Part shown: positions 46,171 to 59,088 of the stretch, piece by piece | Numbering within the stretch: position 1 is the stretch's first letter | How the letters are laid out: each line of letters opens with the position of its first letter | Source of the DNA: Homalodisca vitripennis | Taxonomy: Eukaryota > Arthropoda > Insecta > Hemiptera > Cicadellidae | Length of the DNA: 64,000 nucleotides | Direction: 5' to 3' | Assembly: GCF_021130785.1 (NCBI RefSeq) | Contig: NC_060213.1 | Coordinates: 101,999,501 to 102,063,500, forward strand | Translations under genes and position numbers: made by a program | The notes under the pieces: generated by a model | The model's input: only the letters and a program-made list of their open reading frames with translations | The model's database searches: none | Told to the model about the DNA's origin: nothing

Positions 46171-48786
46171 GATAGCAAACTCTCTATATGCTCTTATAAA
46201 TCAATCCAATAAAGCATTTTTCCTTTTGCTATTTAATGTTATTTTTCAACAAAAATGTGGATGCATAAAATGGCTGTTCTACTAAAAATCAAGATGGAAG
46301 TTGTCTTTGCAAATGTCCAACATAAATTCATCAAATATGATCCCGGCAGGCCAAAACCGTCTCTATTTCATCGTCTTGTGTAAAACCGTAACTACCCCAG
46401 AAGGCTAAACAGTAAAAGCAATTAAACTTAAATGTCTCTGCTGAGTTCATTGATTTGTTACGCCAATTTTATCCAACATAAAAACATTAAAAAATTCGAA
46501 ATATATTGTTTCTGTATTATTTATGGGCCTATATAAAATCAAAATGTATTGTGGAATTTTAGCGCATTTCGTACACGTTTTTAAAATAAACAATACTTTA
46601 ATATGTATGACGCTTTTGGAGATAACGAATATGTAAAAATCTCATAAGAATTACTCAATTACCAAAAACAAATACAAAAATCAATCTTATTATTCTCGAT
46701 TACGAGAATTGTCCAGCTTGGCATGCAATTTAATTCAAATTATGCGGTAGTTTTAACTGAGAAAAATTCACGTAAATAATTTACAGTTTTTTAGACTGCT
46801 TATAACATTTACTAAGGTTTTAGTAATTATATAATTCTTTTATTTCACATGATTTTTGATAACATTACTAAATATTTTATTTATATTTATGCTTTCACAA
46901 AATGTACCTACTTTTTCTAACATGCACAAAAGGATTTTTATTTTTTTTTTTTTGAAGAATGTTTCTAGGTAGAGTACATATATTCTAAGAAACATATCAA
47001 TTGCTATATATTCTTAATCCCTATGTATCATCCCACTTAGAAAAATGATGTGTCTGATAATTTATACCTTTATTTGGAAGAAATGAAAAAAATTTCTTTT
47101 GTCATCAACTGAATTTGTGTGTGTATACAGTGTAGCTGACAGTTTTGACCATCTGGTCTGTGTAGCTACATGTCTCAATAAATACGAGTTAACATATGCT
47201 TGTGATTAGTAAATCGGAATCCATTTAATTAGGTTTTACAATGACCTTGTCCAAATCTATGTACATGAATATGAGTATACCTTCTTAGCTTTGGGTGACA
47301 CAAATCCCAATAATGATATGTAGTTCATTGTTTGAAGTAGCTGTCATACTATTTAGATTGTCTCAAAGCTCTATCTAACCTTTAAAATGCTAATTATGTA
47401 CCAAAAACAAACCAAAATGCTTTATTCTAATCTTTACAAACTCAATAACTATCGAAACAGCCACCTATGTATTTTCACTTTTTATATTTTAAATTTTAAA
47501 ATAGTTTGTTGGAAAAAGTTTAAAATTTAGTAAATACAGGGTAACATGTATAGGTTAATATCCTTAATGCCATATTAAATAAAAAAATAACCACTCTCAC
47601 TTTCAAAATGGCGGATTCTTAAAGCCGCTCTACGGTTAAATATCTTATAAACAACAACAAATGTTTAATACGACCAATGTGAAAATGTAATTAAACTATT
47701 TACTAAAAAATCCAATAATCTAAAGTTTATAAAACTTAGCTTGAGAATTAAGGCAGAAAATAAAAAAATATTAATAATCTTACTTTATATTTTTAGTTTG
47801 ATTTAAACCAAGCGAGAATGATTATATGAGCACTGCTAGTGAGACATGTTATACAATGATGCTGTATATGATGGCATAGTTACGCTACATATTTTAACCT
47901 ATCAATCTCAAAATCTCTTATGGATGTTCTGAATTTGTTTACAAAATATTTATTTTGCTATTTTCTTGGTGCCATCATTGCTACCTATAAGACTAATGTA
48001 TAAATGTACGAGAACACTGCCCAATTGCATGCTATGTCAGGCAGCATATTTAAACTCAGTGTTGCTATATAGAAATGAAGTTTCGCTTACAAGTTTAGGT
48101 AAATAGTTGAGTATTATGCGGTTTGAGAGGCAGTCAGATAAAAATTATATGTTTCCACCTTCACCAGTGTCACTGTTCAGCCTATAAACCATTCAATCTG
48201 GGCTTGCTTAAAAGAATTTAACTATTTAGACGTTTTCGAACTGAAACTGAAACAAAGGATCAATAAAGTGACTGTAAAATAATATTATCATCACTTTCTT
48301 TATTTATTAAGAGATAAGAACAACAAAACGACCTTTAGAGTTATTTCTTTAAGAACGAGGGCATTTTCTACTTTTTAAAGATATCCGATGCTTCATTGCG
48401 AATACTACCTAGTTTCACCACTTACAGATAAAATCGGAAGAAAAAACTAAACAAGAACCTGCTCGAGTAATCAGAGCATTCCGGAAGTTTTGTTGACGTT
48501 CTTTACATTCTCTCAGAAACCATTTTCGGCAATTCCTCCTCGCCCTTGCTCATCTTTACACTTTTATATCTCAGAAACTAAAGATTTCTTCGTTATTTAT
48601 GTTATTTATACTTCTACGACACGCCGTAAAGTATATTTTTGTAACGCATTTAGATTCTCACATAAAAAAGTAAAATAACAAACTTTTAAAACTATGTATA
48701 ACACAAATGCGGTTACATTTAATGCGCATCATAAAGATGAGGAACTAAGTGTTTATCTGATTTACATTGAAGAATTTAGGTATCAT
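46171..48786. other. Non-coding interval before copy B
   Basis: AT-rich. No gene recognised. A TA-CAGGGTAACATG stretch at 47537 followed by TTTCAAAATGGCGG resembles the end of an element related to the one at 3561-7579, but no second end was found. Confidence 0.4.
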
Positions 48787-51700
48787 GGCACATAGTTAAA
48801 TTCACTACAGTGCAATCTTTATAATTTTCAATACTATTTTATTCAATAATTAATCTTCACGTTAAATTAAAACGTAGTCCGAAGAAAATATGTAAATTTA
48901 AATCAGACAAAACATAAAATGCCTTTAATATACCGATTGCCTTAAAAGTCCCAAAAAGTAGGGTTTCACGCCATTCATTGGGCATTTACTTAATAATTAA
49001 TACTTTAATTAGCTACTAGAGTTGATAGAGTAACTTTTAAGACCTATAGTTTTAAGCAATCCTGCTTCTATGAATATTAAATTTAAATTATAGTGTGTCA
49101 CTTCCTGTTCTCATTTAAACATTTTAACTTACTCCCTAAATACCTCATTTTGAGGGAGTAAATATTTTCATCTAAAATTCTCTCCTCAGTAGGAGAGATA
49201 TAATATAAGCATAGTATATAAACATATAAGCAAAAGAATAAAAACATGCCTCAAAGGAAATAATTTCATCTCTATTCACGAGAAATTTACTAGGGGCGAT
49301 TGGTTGCTTTTAAGGCACCCGGTATACAAAAAATTATTTACTGTGATGATATTTAAAATGATCAGCACCATTAATAATGGCCTCAAAAACTCTTGAAATT
49401 TGATAAAAACTTAATGTATGAGTTCTGTATTGAGTTTTATGAAGGAAAAAATTGCGCTAAGAAAACTCGTAGAAGAAATTTCGATTACTGAGAAAAAGAA
49501 ATGGCGATCTCACACATTTCAACTCATTCACAAACAGTGTTGCTGCTGGGAGAGCACTCTCTAAGATGTCGGAATTTAAATCTCAATTAGAGATAGCATG
49601 GGTACAACTAGAGAATTAGAGATAACATGGGTACAAATTCTGCCTGTAACTATAGCACATATGAGCACAATTGAAACTTATAGAAATATCTCCACAACAG
49701 TAGTACGCTATACTGATGTATTGCATATTAAAAGAATACTACATATTATTATAGCTGCCAACCTACCTTAATGTAATTTGATGTCAGTCGCAAGAGACAC
49801 AATTGTATGGGTACAATTCTTAAATATTGTTTCAAAAATATTTGTACTTGCACTATCATACTTCCATGATATTCTCAGGTAATGTGGAATCTGTGGGTAT
49901 AATTATGTAAAGATTATGAAACTTTAAGGGTCCATAAGAAAACAAATTTTGTTAACATAAATTGTTGCGTTCACTATTTGTAATCAAAAATGTAATTAAA
50001 AATAAGATATTTTATCCTCAAAACAATTGGTTGGTATATAATTTTAGTATGCGGTTTTGATTACGCGACTTCTCCATTATTATATCTTCAATTTCACTAA
50101 AAGAAGGTAATCTGAAATCCTTTTGTTTTGGTATTGTAAGTGGCATGTAGTGTTTAAAATTTTCCAAATTACCTATCCTCAAAGCACACTTAAGACCAAA
50201 GGATAAAGAGTATTTTGCAATATATAGTTATTAAAAACATCGAATAAATGAACATAAATTAAAAAAATAACTCTAATTATATAGTATTATTTCACAATTT
50301 CAATGTTAGTTATAGTGCAAAGAAATTTAGCATATAAGTAAAAAACCTTTTTTGTATATTTAAGAACTAAATTTTTTGTAGAATTTTTATAAAATAATAA
50401 TTAATTGTAGTATAGATTGTTATCAAAAACAAATAAGGTCGTGTTTACTTCATAAAACAAATATTCTTGTATGACGTTTGGGCAAGAACAATAATCAACG
50501 GTGAGTTATACCAAAATTTTTTTACGGTCTAATTGATCTATCCTGTGTGTTAACGTTCAATATAAAAAGCACCCATAACCTATAGCTGAATGTCAGATTG
50601 TGTGTTTCGTAAGATACGTATAAATTCATAGTCAATATTTAAGTCGGAATATTGGTGTAACTTGAGGAAAAATATAGGTTTCCATGTTGGCACTTGAGAA
50701 ATCCTGCAATTAATCTGCAAACTTGTGTTTACTGCTTTGTAACTTAGCTGCAATTGATACAATCTAAGTTGCAATGTAGACACATTGTCAATGCTTGTAA
50801 TGCATTTCAGATCCAGCTGTTCCCATTAATATACATTATACTTCTAAACTACTAATTGCTACTTACCCAAAGTTACCACTGGTTTCTACATATGTGTGAA
50901 AATAAATACATTAAGCATAATATAAAAAACCATAATTATTATTTTGTATATGTTTATAAACATTTCAATTACATTTTATCTCTTATCAACGCACTTCTTA
51001 TTGTTATTGTCTTCAATACATTTTGCCACTTGAAAGTGTCTCTACTACAAAAACAACCGAATTTTCAGGTTAAGTTTATAGTGTATTTTAGAATGTAGTA
51101 TATCAAAGACTCGAAATTCAGTACTAAGCTTCATTGTTATATAGCCAATATAAAGTGTAACGATGGTGTATTTCACACAATGGGGTTTGGACAAGCGTTG
51201 GTGGACATTTTTGCTTTGATCAATTGGTTCCTATTATGACAAAGAGAAATTTGTAAATACAATAAATTGTTTACAAACTGATTTCAATTATATGAGATTT
51301 AATAAGTGCCATAGAGCCATATATAGGTGTAGACATGCAATGTTTTGCAATAATTTCGTCAAAGTGATCTAAGCGTTTGCACTAAATTTGTGAAAAAACC
51401 CCGTAAATTTAACTCGTTTACTATGACAAGAAAAGCATAGGTTAAGCAATTGGACACTTAAAATCGTTTTGAAGGTTATTTTTAATTGCTCATCATAATA
51501 GAATACAAAAACTTTTATGGTTTGCAACATGACCTCGGTCTAAGATGAGACGAACTCAACACAACAACAACGGCCACCGATCAAAGGAACATTTCCCTAA
51601 TGTTGTTTTCTTAAATAATTAACCTACAAGGTTCTGCTCTACTTTACCGTTTAGGTAAATCGGAAATGGTTTTGAGATGGGTTAGATTATCGTAATCAGA

Positions 51701-52305
51701 GAAAATTATATGAAGGAGAATGGGGACACTAATAGAAAGAACCGACAGTAACGCAACAGAATCAATATTTTGTCAAAAGGAGAGAGCAAAAGTCACAGTG
51801 ACTGGCGCCATTTTAACTCATCGTCTTATTAGTCCACGAGTCGGGAGCTGATTTACATTGCTTAAGCAATCAACCTGTTTTTTTTTCTTGAAATTTGTAG
51901 CCTTTTTTTGCTGTAAAATAAAACGATAATCATCCTAAAGTTAGTTTAGTTAAAAATATTGATAAATACTTTTTTGCAAATCATATTTTTACCGGATTAA
52001 CACATTAAAACCAAACGTGAATTATAGTCATGTCACTGTAAGAAGACTTGGTAAATAAACTAAAGTTACAAACGTCAGGGTCATTCTATAATTTATGAAG
52101 CAGATTTAACATTTATTTATGAGCCATAAGGTTGGTTTTAATTGTTTCAAACTCAAAAAAAAAACACTTGGAAAATTAAACCTTGAGAAAAACATTATCA
52201 ACGCTTATTTGTACCTCTTTGGATTCTTTCCCATTTTTACCTTTTATAAAACTAGCTAGGCTGGAAATAAATTTTTTAAAGTTAAATTTATCTATCCATA
52301 TACAT
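48787..52305. other. Non-coding part of copy B, counterpart of 1-3505
   Basis: Collinear with A at roughly 96-98% identity. Includes a 29-bp tandem duplication (AATTAGAGATA.CATGGG at 49585 and 49614) that A lacks. No gene recognised. Confidence 0.75.
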
Positions 52306-53004
52306 ACCTTCAAAGCTAATACAATTTAATAATTTTGAACGGCCACCATTTTGAAATGAAATGAGATATTTGTTTTGATTGTTGGTCAGCTGTTTTCATG
52401 TAATATTATGCTTTTGTTTTTTTAAGAGCATTGTGAATAGTTTCTTTCTTTTTTATTTGTGTGTGTGTAACACATTGATTACAGTAATGGAACAAAAATG
52501 ATAGTAATATTTTTTTAGGTTATAATAATTGTTCAGTATTTTAATAAATAACCTTTAAAAAGTTTATTCGTAAAAATCCACTACATTGTTGTATGTACTT
52601 GCTGTAACTCAGTTATTTGTTATTTAATCTTTTTGAAACAAAATTTGTTGAATTGGTAATAAAATATGCTAAAAAAAGTTATTCTGCTAAATTTGTTTTC
52701 AAAGTAGCCGTTTCAAAGCTAATACAATTTAAAAATTTTGAACGGCCACCATTTTGAAATGAAATGAGATATTTGTTTTATTTTTTTCACTGAAAAGGAC
52801 CAACACTAGGTTAAAATAACTGTTAAGTTTGAATTCTGTATCTTAAGTGGTTTTTGAGTAGTAATTTTTTTCCCAAAAAACACAAACAGACAGACAGACA
52901 GTAAACGGTACGTTTCCGGACCCATGTGCAATGGAGTTTTTTTCCTTGTTTTGATGACCTGTATCAAGTCCTGAAATATTGCACACCTTTTATGAATCAC
53001 CCTG
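52306..53004 (-). mobile_element. Rearranged remnant of the DUF4817-type transposon
   Basis: 52385-53004 corresponds to the right inverted repeat of the A element (about 6953-7579). It is preceded by a second copy of an about 70-bp piece of the same arm (52308-52379, matching A 7285-7356) joined directly to host sequence at TATACAT. The left arm, transposase and G-free tract are gone, together with about 55 bp of left flank. Confidence 0.85.
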
Positions 53005-55019
53005 TATTGCTTCCAATAGTTATACAACTGAATAGATCATCTAAGAGAAATCTTAAACAATTTTATGATTAGATTTAAAAAATTAACGGTAAATCTCAGT
53101 GAAATTTAAGTGGAAATGAAATACTTATAGCTCTATATAACACTAACAATAGCAGCAGTAGGGTGACACGTGAAATAACTGGTACCTGCAGTTCTTTTCA
53201 ACCTCTGTTCATTTCTCCTTTAATACAGTTTAAAGACATCACATTTCAAAATACTTACGTCATTTGCTTCAAAACTGATATGTTTTAAAATATACCAAAT
53301 TATAAACATGTTTTTTTACGACACCCATGTACTTTATAGATAAACTACATACGAGTAAGCACCATGTCCTACTCACTACTACTAATACTACTTGTAATTA
53401 GCATTAAATACTAAACTGTCGTAATATTAACTATGCCCAATTCCTCTCTTAGTGTAACTGTAATCTCCTTTACGTATTATGACGGTGTATTGTTACGATA
53501 TGTTAAAAGAGGCTAAGACAATCACATTTCATCCTACTGAGCTTATCATTTAAAGGCACCGTAGTAACTTGTTTCCTCGGTGGAAATTAATTATATTTAC
53601 GGGATCCAATCTCATCAACTTATCCAAGAGTGAGTATTACACACAAGTGCAATCAATTGTTGTCTCAGTCAGTATTTTGCAGTGATATTCCTTTAGTCCA
53701 ATTACATCGTTGTCACTGTTTCAGCTCCTTAACAGTATTGTTGTCTCAGTAATACAAACTAAATAACGAACTTGAAGGGGAGGATTTTAGAGTAAATGAT
53801 TAATTACGTTACAGTATTCCTTACCTTATCCTTCCCATATATTTTTATTATTGAAGTTAACTTTACGTAGCTCATCATAATCCCAGACTTTTTTGCGAGT
53901 CCTGTAATGTCCATTTTCAAAGAATGACATTGACGCCGCATGCTGACCACCTTGCCCTTGAAGGATCACGTTTCACGCCTTCATACATTCACGCTTCGTT
54001 AATACATATAAAAGATATGAAATGTGTTTAAATTTTGATGTTAATGTAACTTTCATACTATTTGAAATAATCGCAAACATTTTACTCTCAATATCATCTT
54101 CTCTGAGGGTTAAAATTAGTATTATACTAAATTAATATCAGTTCACCGAGGTTTTCAACCCGCTTGATTTCTTATGGAACAACAGATACATAATAGGCAT
54201 GTAATTTTCAATGGCTTGATAAACGCTTTTGAAAATAAGTTATGGTTAATGGCAGTTGTTTCAGTTTCCTGACCCACTCAAAAAAATATTAGGACCTAAA
54301 GTTGAAGAGAACTTTTGTGGATTTGTAAATTCTGGAGTTTAAAAAGTTTTTATGAGTAGCCTACCAAAGAGACACACAAGTTACTTAGCGATATTTCATG
54401 ATATTTTTATGAATACTTTTAACAATTTCAGTAAGACTAGAAATATTTCAGGACTGATTGGAAGATTACTAAGACTGTCGTAGTAATCTTAGTGAAAGCG
54501 TTTATGATGTTATATGGTAGAGGCGTATAATAATATTAATAATTTTTAGAAGCACACGTGTTTGTGGTATGTTTTAATTCAGTCTTTATAATTTTGGGAT
54601 TCAAAAGATAAACGTAATAGCCACTGATTCTTATAAAAATAAAGTTTAGCATACAAAGAAACATTTTTAGTTCCAATAAATTATTTTATACGCCCTAGTG
54701 GAGATTGCTTTGTTGCCTTTATTAAAACATATATAAATACTCGATCTAAAAAGCCTACTACAGTCAATATTTGTCTACTTTTGGCTCGTGCAACCTTCTT
54801 CTGGTCTAAGTTATTTTCGATGACCTAATAGCATTTTTATTGTTGCTTCGACAAAACTCGTATTCTGTATATACATACATGTCTGAACAGTTTAGTTTGG
54901 TGCCATAGTAGTACAGTATTACCCTTGTATTTTTAATTAGAAAAGTCAATCTGAAAGTTCTACTTTATTAAAAATTTGACTACCTCCAGTCATTACAATA
55001 TATTTCCGTTGTTGTTATA
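53005..55019. other. Non-coding part of copy B, counterpart of 7580-9595
   Basis: Nearly identical to A with only a handful of differences over 2 kb. No gene recognised. Confidence 0.75.
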
Positions 55020-55388
55020 GTGTTTACATTATTGCATGCATCAAGAAAATATTTTTACCGTTGGTCTGAAAAGTTGACTCTGGTCCATAAGATACCTGGC
55101 TATCAACTGTTGACAGATGACGGCATATTAGCGCAGGTACAAGATCCTGAAGATGACATTGATGAAGAGAACAATCAAGATGATGACGCCTTGGTTGAAA
55201 AAGGTCCGACAAATGAAGAAGCTTTCCAGTGCTTTGAGACTGGTACCAAATGGTTGGAACAGCAAGATGGATGTGATGATGTGTTTTTGTTGTATTTTAA
55301 AACGCCTATGAGACTTACCTCATATACGAAATTTCGTCCAATGGGAAGTTTAAAAACAATAATTCAACAATTCTTACAGGGGGTGTAA
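55020..55388 (+). pseudogene. Jerky/pogo-type C-terminal fragment, copy B
   Basis: Same fragment as 9596-9985: identical through the GYQLLTDDGILAQV, acidic, and EEAFQCFETGTKWLEQQDGC segments. One A is missing after FRPMG compared with copy A, which changes the last residues and shortens the frame to 122 codons. The difference falls after the recognisable domain. Confidence 0.55.
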
Positions 55389-55920
55389 TTTTATTTCAGC
55401 ACCTATAGTATGAATTCCGCATGAAAATGATTTCTTTGTTTTAAGTAATGAGGCAGGAATGGGTTAAATGTTATCTTTGTTATCATTGGTAAGTTTATAA
55501 ATAACAATATAGTCCTTCTAGAGGTTGCAACACTATTTTTACGAATGAGTTAGTAATTGAGGGATTTGGATTTTATTAAAAACGGGATTCAAATACAACT
55601 ACAACGTTAAAACCTACTCCAATAAAATAGTTTTATGTTGGAACTAAAATACTCTCTGATATTTGACAGAACAAGTGCGGTGACAGCTACCTCTTCACTA
55701 CAAGCAATTACAAAACCTTCCGATTTCTATAGTGGCACAAATAGAGTAAGAGTTTAATTGAAGATGCACCAGTGTTCTTGGCACTTTATCAAACTATACA
55801 AGTCAGACGAGCATTATGTTTCTGACTCGAACAACTTTATCTAACAAATATAACTGTTGTGCAATATAATTTGGAAGAAGTCCTCTTAAAAGTCTCACGG
55901 AATATCATTTCCGATTTAAT
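55389..55920. other. Non-coding part of copy B
   Basis: Counterpart of 9986-10500, nothing coding seen. Confidence 0.6.
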
Positions 55921-56081
55921 ATGTATATATATATATATATATATTTAAATATATATAATATATATATATATATAATGTATATATATATATCAAACTATAT
56001 ATATATATATAAAACTATCAAACTACATAAATATGTAGTTTGACAATTATTGTTTGATATTTTTATTAGTATTAACTTTAG

Positions 56082-56156
<75 letters not shown>
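55921..56156. repeat. AT microsatellites flanking a half palindrome; deletion junction
   Basis: TA repeats at 55921-56010 and 56084-56156 enclose the surviving right arm of the palindrome seen whole at 11536-11631. About 1 kb of unit sequence present in A is absent at this junction. Confidence 0.9.
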
Positions 56157-56158
<2 letters not shown>

Positions 56159-56197
56159 AAATGAAAGAAATAACAATCCGAGTTTAATCGTGTACAT

Positions 56198-56470
56198 GGA
56201 AAGAACTGTATAAAACTAACAAAAGCAGTGAAGGCTTATTGTTTTGCACCAGAAACCGAAAGAGATACACCAGAGTGTTACAGTTCTTTGTGACTTAGGA
56301 ACTAATTACGGCATTTCAAGAGATCCCCATAGGAGCGATTCGACAGGATTGACTATGAGACAGGACTGACAGATATGATTGCAACTAGCCATTAGCGAGA
56401 GGAAATCAATCAGTCACCGAAAATTATCACCTTAATCATTCTTTGATGTAGTTAGTACTACAGTGCTGGT
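56198..56470. repeat. Conserved ~290-bp block, copy in B
   Basis: Nearly identical to A 11768-12045; see the A copy. Confidence 0.85.
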
Positions 56471-56537
56471 ACGTTATCACAAATCCGATGAGCACTCAAT
56501 ATGCATCACTTTGTAACGCGGCAAAAAAGTGACGTAA

Positions 56538-56561
56538 GGTATGGGGCCCAAATATCGCCCA
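56538..56561 (+). repeat. Left terminal inverted repeat of the pogo element
   Basis: 24 bases starting GGTATGGGGCCC and ending ATATCGCCCA, one mismatch to the right end. Confidence 0.95.
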
Positions 56562-56562
56562 T

Positions 56563-56961
56563 GTTCCTAATATCGCCCACTGCAGTAACTTGCTGGTTAG
56601 TGCTGCGATCTACCCATAAACGTTTTGAACTACTAACTAGCCGTCAGCTGGAGTAATCTGTAATAAGTTTGGCAAGGTTAGCGTGTCTCAGTTTTATGTT
56701 GTGATTTTTCAAAGATATTCGCCTAAGGTGAGTTAAAAACCCATGTGACTTATTATTAGTATAAAATTAAGAGTTAAGGTAATTACAAAATGTTACTGAT
56801 CCTATTCAAAAACTTCGGAAACAGCTTTGGTTTAAGTAATATTTTGATCCACTTTATTTTGCGTGTTTGGCTGCAGTGGCCGCCATGTTTGTTTGAGGAG
56901 TTGTTCCTAATATCGCCCACCGCAGTGTTCCTATTATCGCCCACTAGGCGATATTGGGAAC
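56563..56961. promoter_or_regulatory. Left cluster of subterminal repeats in the pogo element
   Basis: GTTCCTAATATCGCCCAC occurs at 56563-56580 and 56903-56920, with a one-base variant at 56927-56944, followed at once by an imperfect inverted copy at 56945-56961. The last 11 bases equal the inner part of the terminal repeat. Such iterons are probably transposase-binding sites. They also sit just upstream of the transposase ATG at 56997, so they could influence its expression. Confidence 0.7.
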
Positions 56962-56996
56962 ACATTTTTTTAAAAATTTCGTTCTTTGTTTCTCAG

Positions 56997-58735
56997 ATGG
57001 CGCATAGGAAAACATGGGATAAATTAAAAGATGAAGGAGGCAGTAATTTCAGTGAAAAATAAAGAAATGGGTTTGCTAAAAGCCTCTAAAATATTTATGG
57101 TGCCTAGATCGACACTAAAAGATTACGATAAAGAAAAGTGAAGACGAACTAGAAAAGCTTCTTTTAGTTCCATTGGGGCGAAAACCTGTCTTGCCGACTG
57201 AAATGGAGGATGAGCTTGTAGAGTATTGTCTAAAAATGGAAAGGTCTTTTTATAGGCTCACAGCAAAAGATATCAAAAGAATGGCCTTCCAACTAGCTAT
57301 ACGAAACAATATTGCCCACCCTTTTTCGCAGGAAACAAAAAGTGCAGGAAGGAAATGGCTACGGCTGTTTTTTTAAAAACGCCATCCTGAGTTGTCATTA
57401 CGGAAACCACAACCCTTGTCCTTGGCCAGAATAAAAGGATTTTCACCCTGAAAATGTGAAAAAGTTTTATGATATTCTCAAGCCAGAACTAGAGCGCGTT
57501 TAATTTCTCACCAACTCGGTATTTAACGTCGACGAGACTGGTGTAACAAGTGTACAGCACAAGAGAGCATGCGAGTTGTATCTTTAAAGGGAAAAAGAGA
57601 AGTTCATAAACTGTCATCTGCCGAAAGAGGTCGCCTCATAACCATTGTTGCTTGTATGTCAGCATCAGGAAACTTTGTTCCTCCAATGCTGGTGTTCCTA
57701 CGGAAGAGAATGAAGCCTGAACTGATGGATGGAGCTCCTCCTGGCAGTATTGCTGCTTGTCATATTTCAGGTTGGATACAGACAGATTTGTTTACTAAAT
57801 GGTTTACACATTTCATTTCTTACGTGAAACCAACTAAAGATGATCCAGTGGTGTTGATTCTTGATGGCCACACAACTCACACTCGCAATTTAGACTTGAT
57901 CGATCTAGCTCGTGAAAATGGCGTCTCATTGGTGTGCCTCCCTCCTCATTCTTCAGACCACATGCAAAACCTCTGGATAAAACGTTTATGAAGAGCTTCA
58001 AGACTTACTACGCTCAGGAAATTGAGAACTGGCTAGTAAACCATCCATTTTAGAGCCATTACGGTATTTCAAATAGGTGAGCTTGTTGGAAAAGCCTATG
58101 AAAAGTCGGCTACATTATCAATCGCCACAAAAGGGTTTGCAGCTACAGGGATTTTGCCATTTAATCCTAACATTTTCACCGATGAAGATTTCCTCCATCA
58201 CCAACAAAACACTAGAATGGAAGAAGAAGTCCAAGAAATACAGACACCTCAACAAAAATCGCCAAGCTCAATCACAGTTTCCCCTACAGACATCAATCCT
58301 GTACCGTCTCATTTCTCTTCCAACAACATCGAATTCCAGGGCTGGATCAGCAGCTGTTGTCAGTGCCTCCCCCTTTAAAAATGCACTACTTGGGTCTATA
58401 GACAGGACAACGAAAGGTAAACGGCAGTTGACTTTATGACTCAAGCAAGTCTCAGGCAAAGAAGAAGAAGAGAAACAGAAAAAAAGGGATGTCGTCTCCT
58501 GACTCAACTGATGACGACGAAGACCCACCCTAAGTTGTCAACGGATGACAGTGACAGTAGTTATGGTGATGGTGATGATGCTCAATGTGGACTTTGTGAT
58601 GGTTTTTAACTCAAGTGACAAAAATTGTGAGACTTGGTTAAAATGTAAGAAATGTTTTCTATGGTTTTCATAAAGCTTGTGACAAAAGGAAGTCTAAAAA
58701 AACAAAAGTTTTAATGTTTGTCAAGATTTGTAGCC
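56997..58735 (+). pseudogene. Pogo-type transposase, frameshifted
   Basis: The ATG at 56997 starts MAHRKTWDKLKDE, followed in another frame by MGLLKASKIFMVPRSTLKDY, a psq-type helix-turn-helix. LGRKPVLPTEMEDELVEYC onward (57173-57376) is the CENP-B/Tc5-type DNA-binding segment. The DDE domain follows: NVDETG (first Asp near 57531), VLILDGHTTHTRN (second Asp near 57863), and LPPHSSDHMQNL with the third Asp near 57976, just after a one-base frame change. The spacing is 36 residues between second and third Asp. A GFAATGILPFNPNIF motif follows near 58130. A C-terminal CGLCDG...CKKCF region (58590-58690) resembles a PHD-type zinc finger. There are at least five frame breaks and an in-frame stop near 57500, so it is inactive as written. 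The longest intact piece is 140 codons (57569-57991). Confidence 0.85.
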
Positions 58736-58844
58736 AGTAACTTTTTGCACAACAAATCAAATAATTTTGTACTACTATGATTAAAATTCTTTTTCAAACA
58801 ATTTTTAAATGTTTTCTACTAATTTTTCCAATACTATTCCCATA

Positions 58845-58884
58845 TGCGATATTAGGAAACACATGGTGGGCGATATTAGGGAAC
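58845..58884. promoter_or_regulatory. Right cluster of subterminal repeats in the pogo element
   Basis: Two copies in the opposite orientation, GCGATATTAGGAAAC near 58847 and GTGGGCGATATTAGGGAAC near 58866, complement the left cluster. Confidence 0.7.
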
Positions 58885-59064
58885 ACTTTTTTTAAGTTAA
58901 AACATTCAAACTTGTCTATTATTTTTTTTAATGTGAAACTGTGTTGTTTTAGAAAAATATAAGTTACGTTATAAGGTAATTGAATACCTACTTTACGTAT
59001 TTCAACAATTATTTGAACAAAATGACCCATAATTAACCGTTAACTTAAATTTTTTCCCTTAATG

Positions 59065-59088
59065 TGGGCGATATTTGGGCCCCCTACC
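59065..59088 (-). repeat. Right terminal inverted repeat of the pogo element
   Basis: Reverse complement of the left repeat except position 5 (G instead of T). Followed by TA and then the resumed host sequence CACAGGTGG. Confidence 0.95.

Larger units (their letters stand above)
56537..59088 (+). mobile_element. Pogo-superfamily DNA transposon, 2552 bp, with target duplication and empty site
   Basis: TA at 56535-56536 and 59089-59090 flank the element, and copy A has the uninterrupted site GACGTACACAGG with TA at 12106-12107. The terminal inverted repeats of 24 bp match at 23 positions (GGGCCCAAATATCGCCCA is the shared core). One extra A lies outside the repeat at the left end. The interior carries a transposase with psq-type helix-turn-helix, CENP-B-type DNA binding and DDE domains on the plus strand. 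Several internal repeats of the terminal motif occur near both ends. It inserted after copies A and B separated, or is a haplotype polymorphism. Confidence 0.95.

Noticed and set aside
49585..49640. 29-bp tandem duplication in B as a target-site duplication
   Set aside because: The two copies are adjacent with no element between them, so simple slippage explains it.
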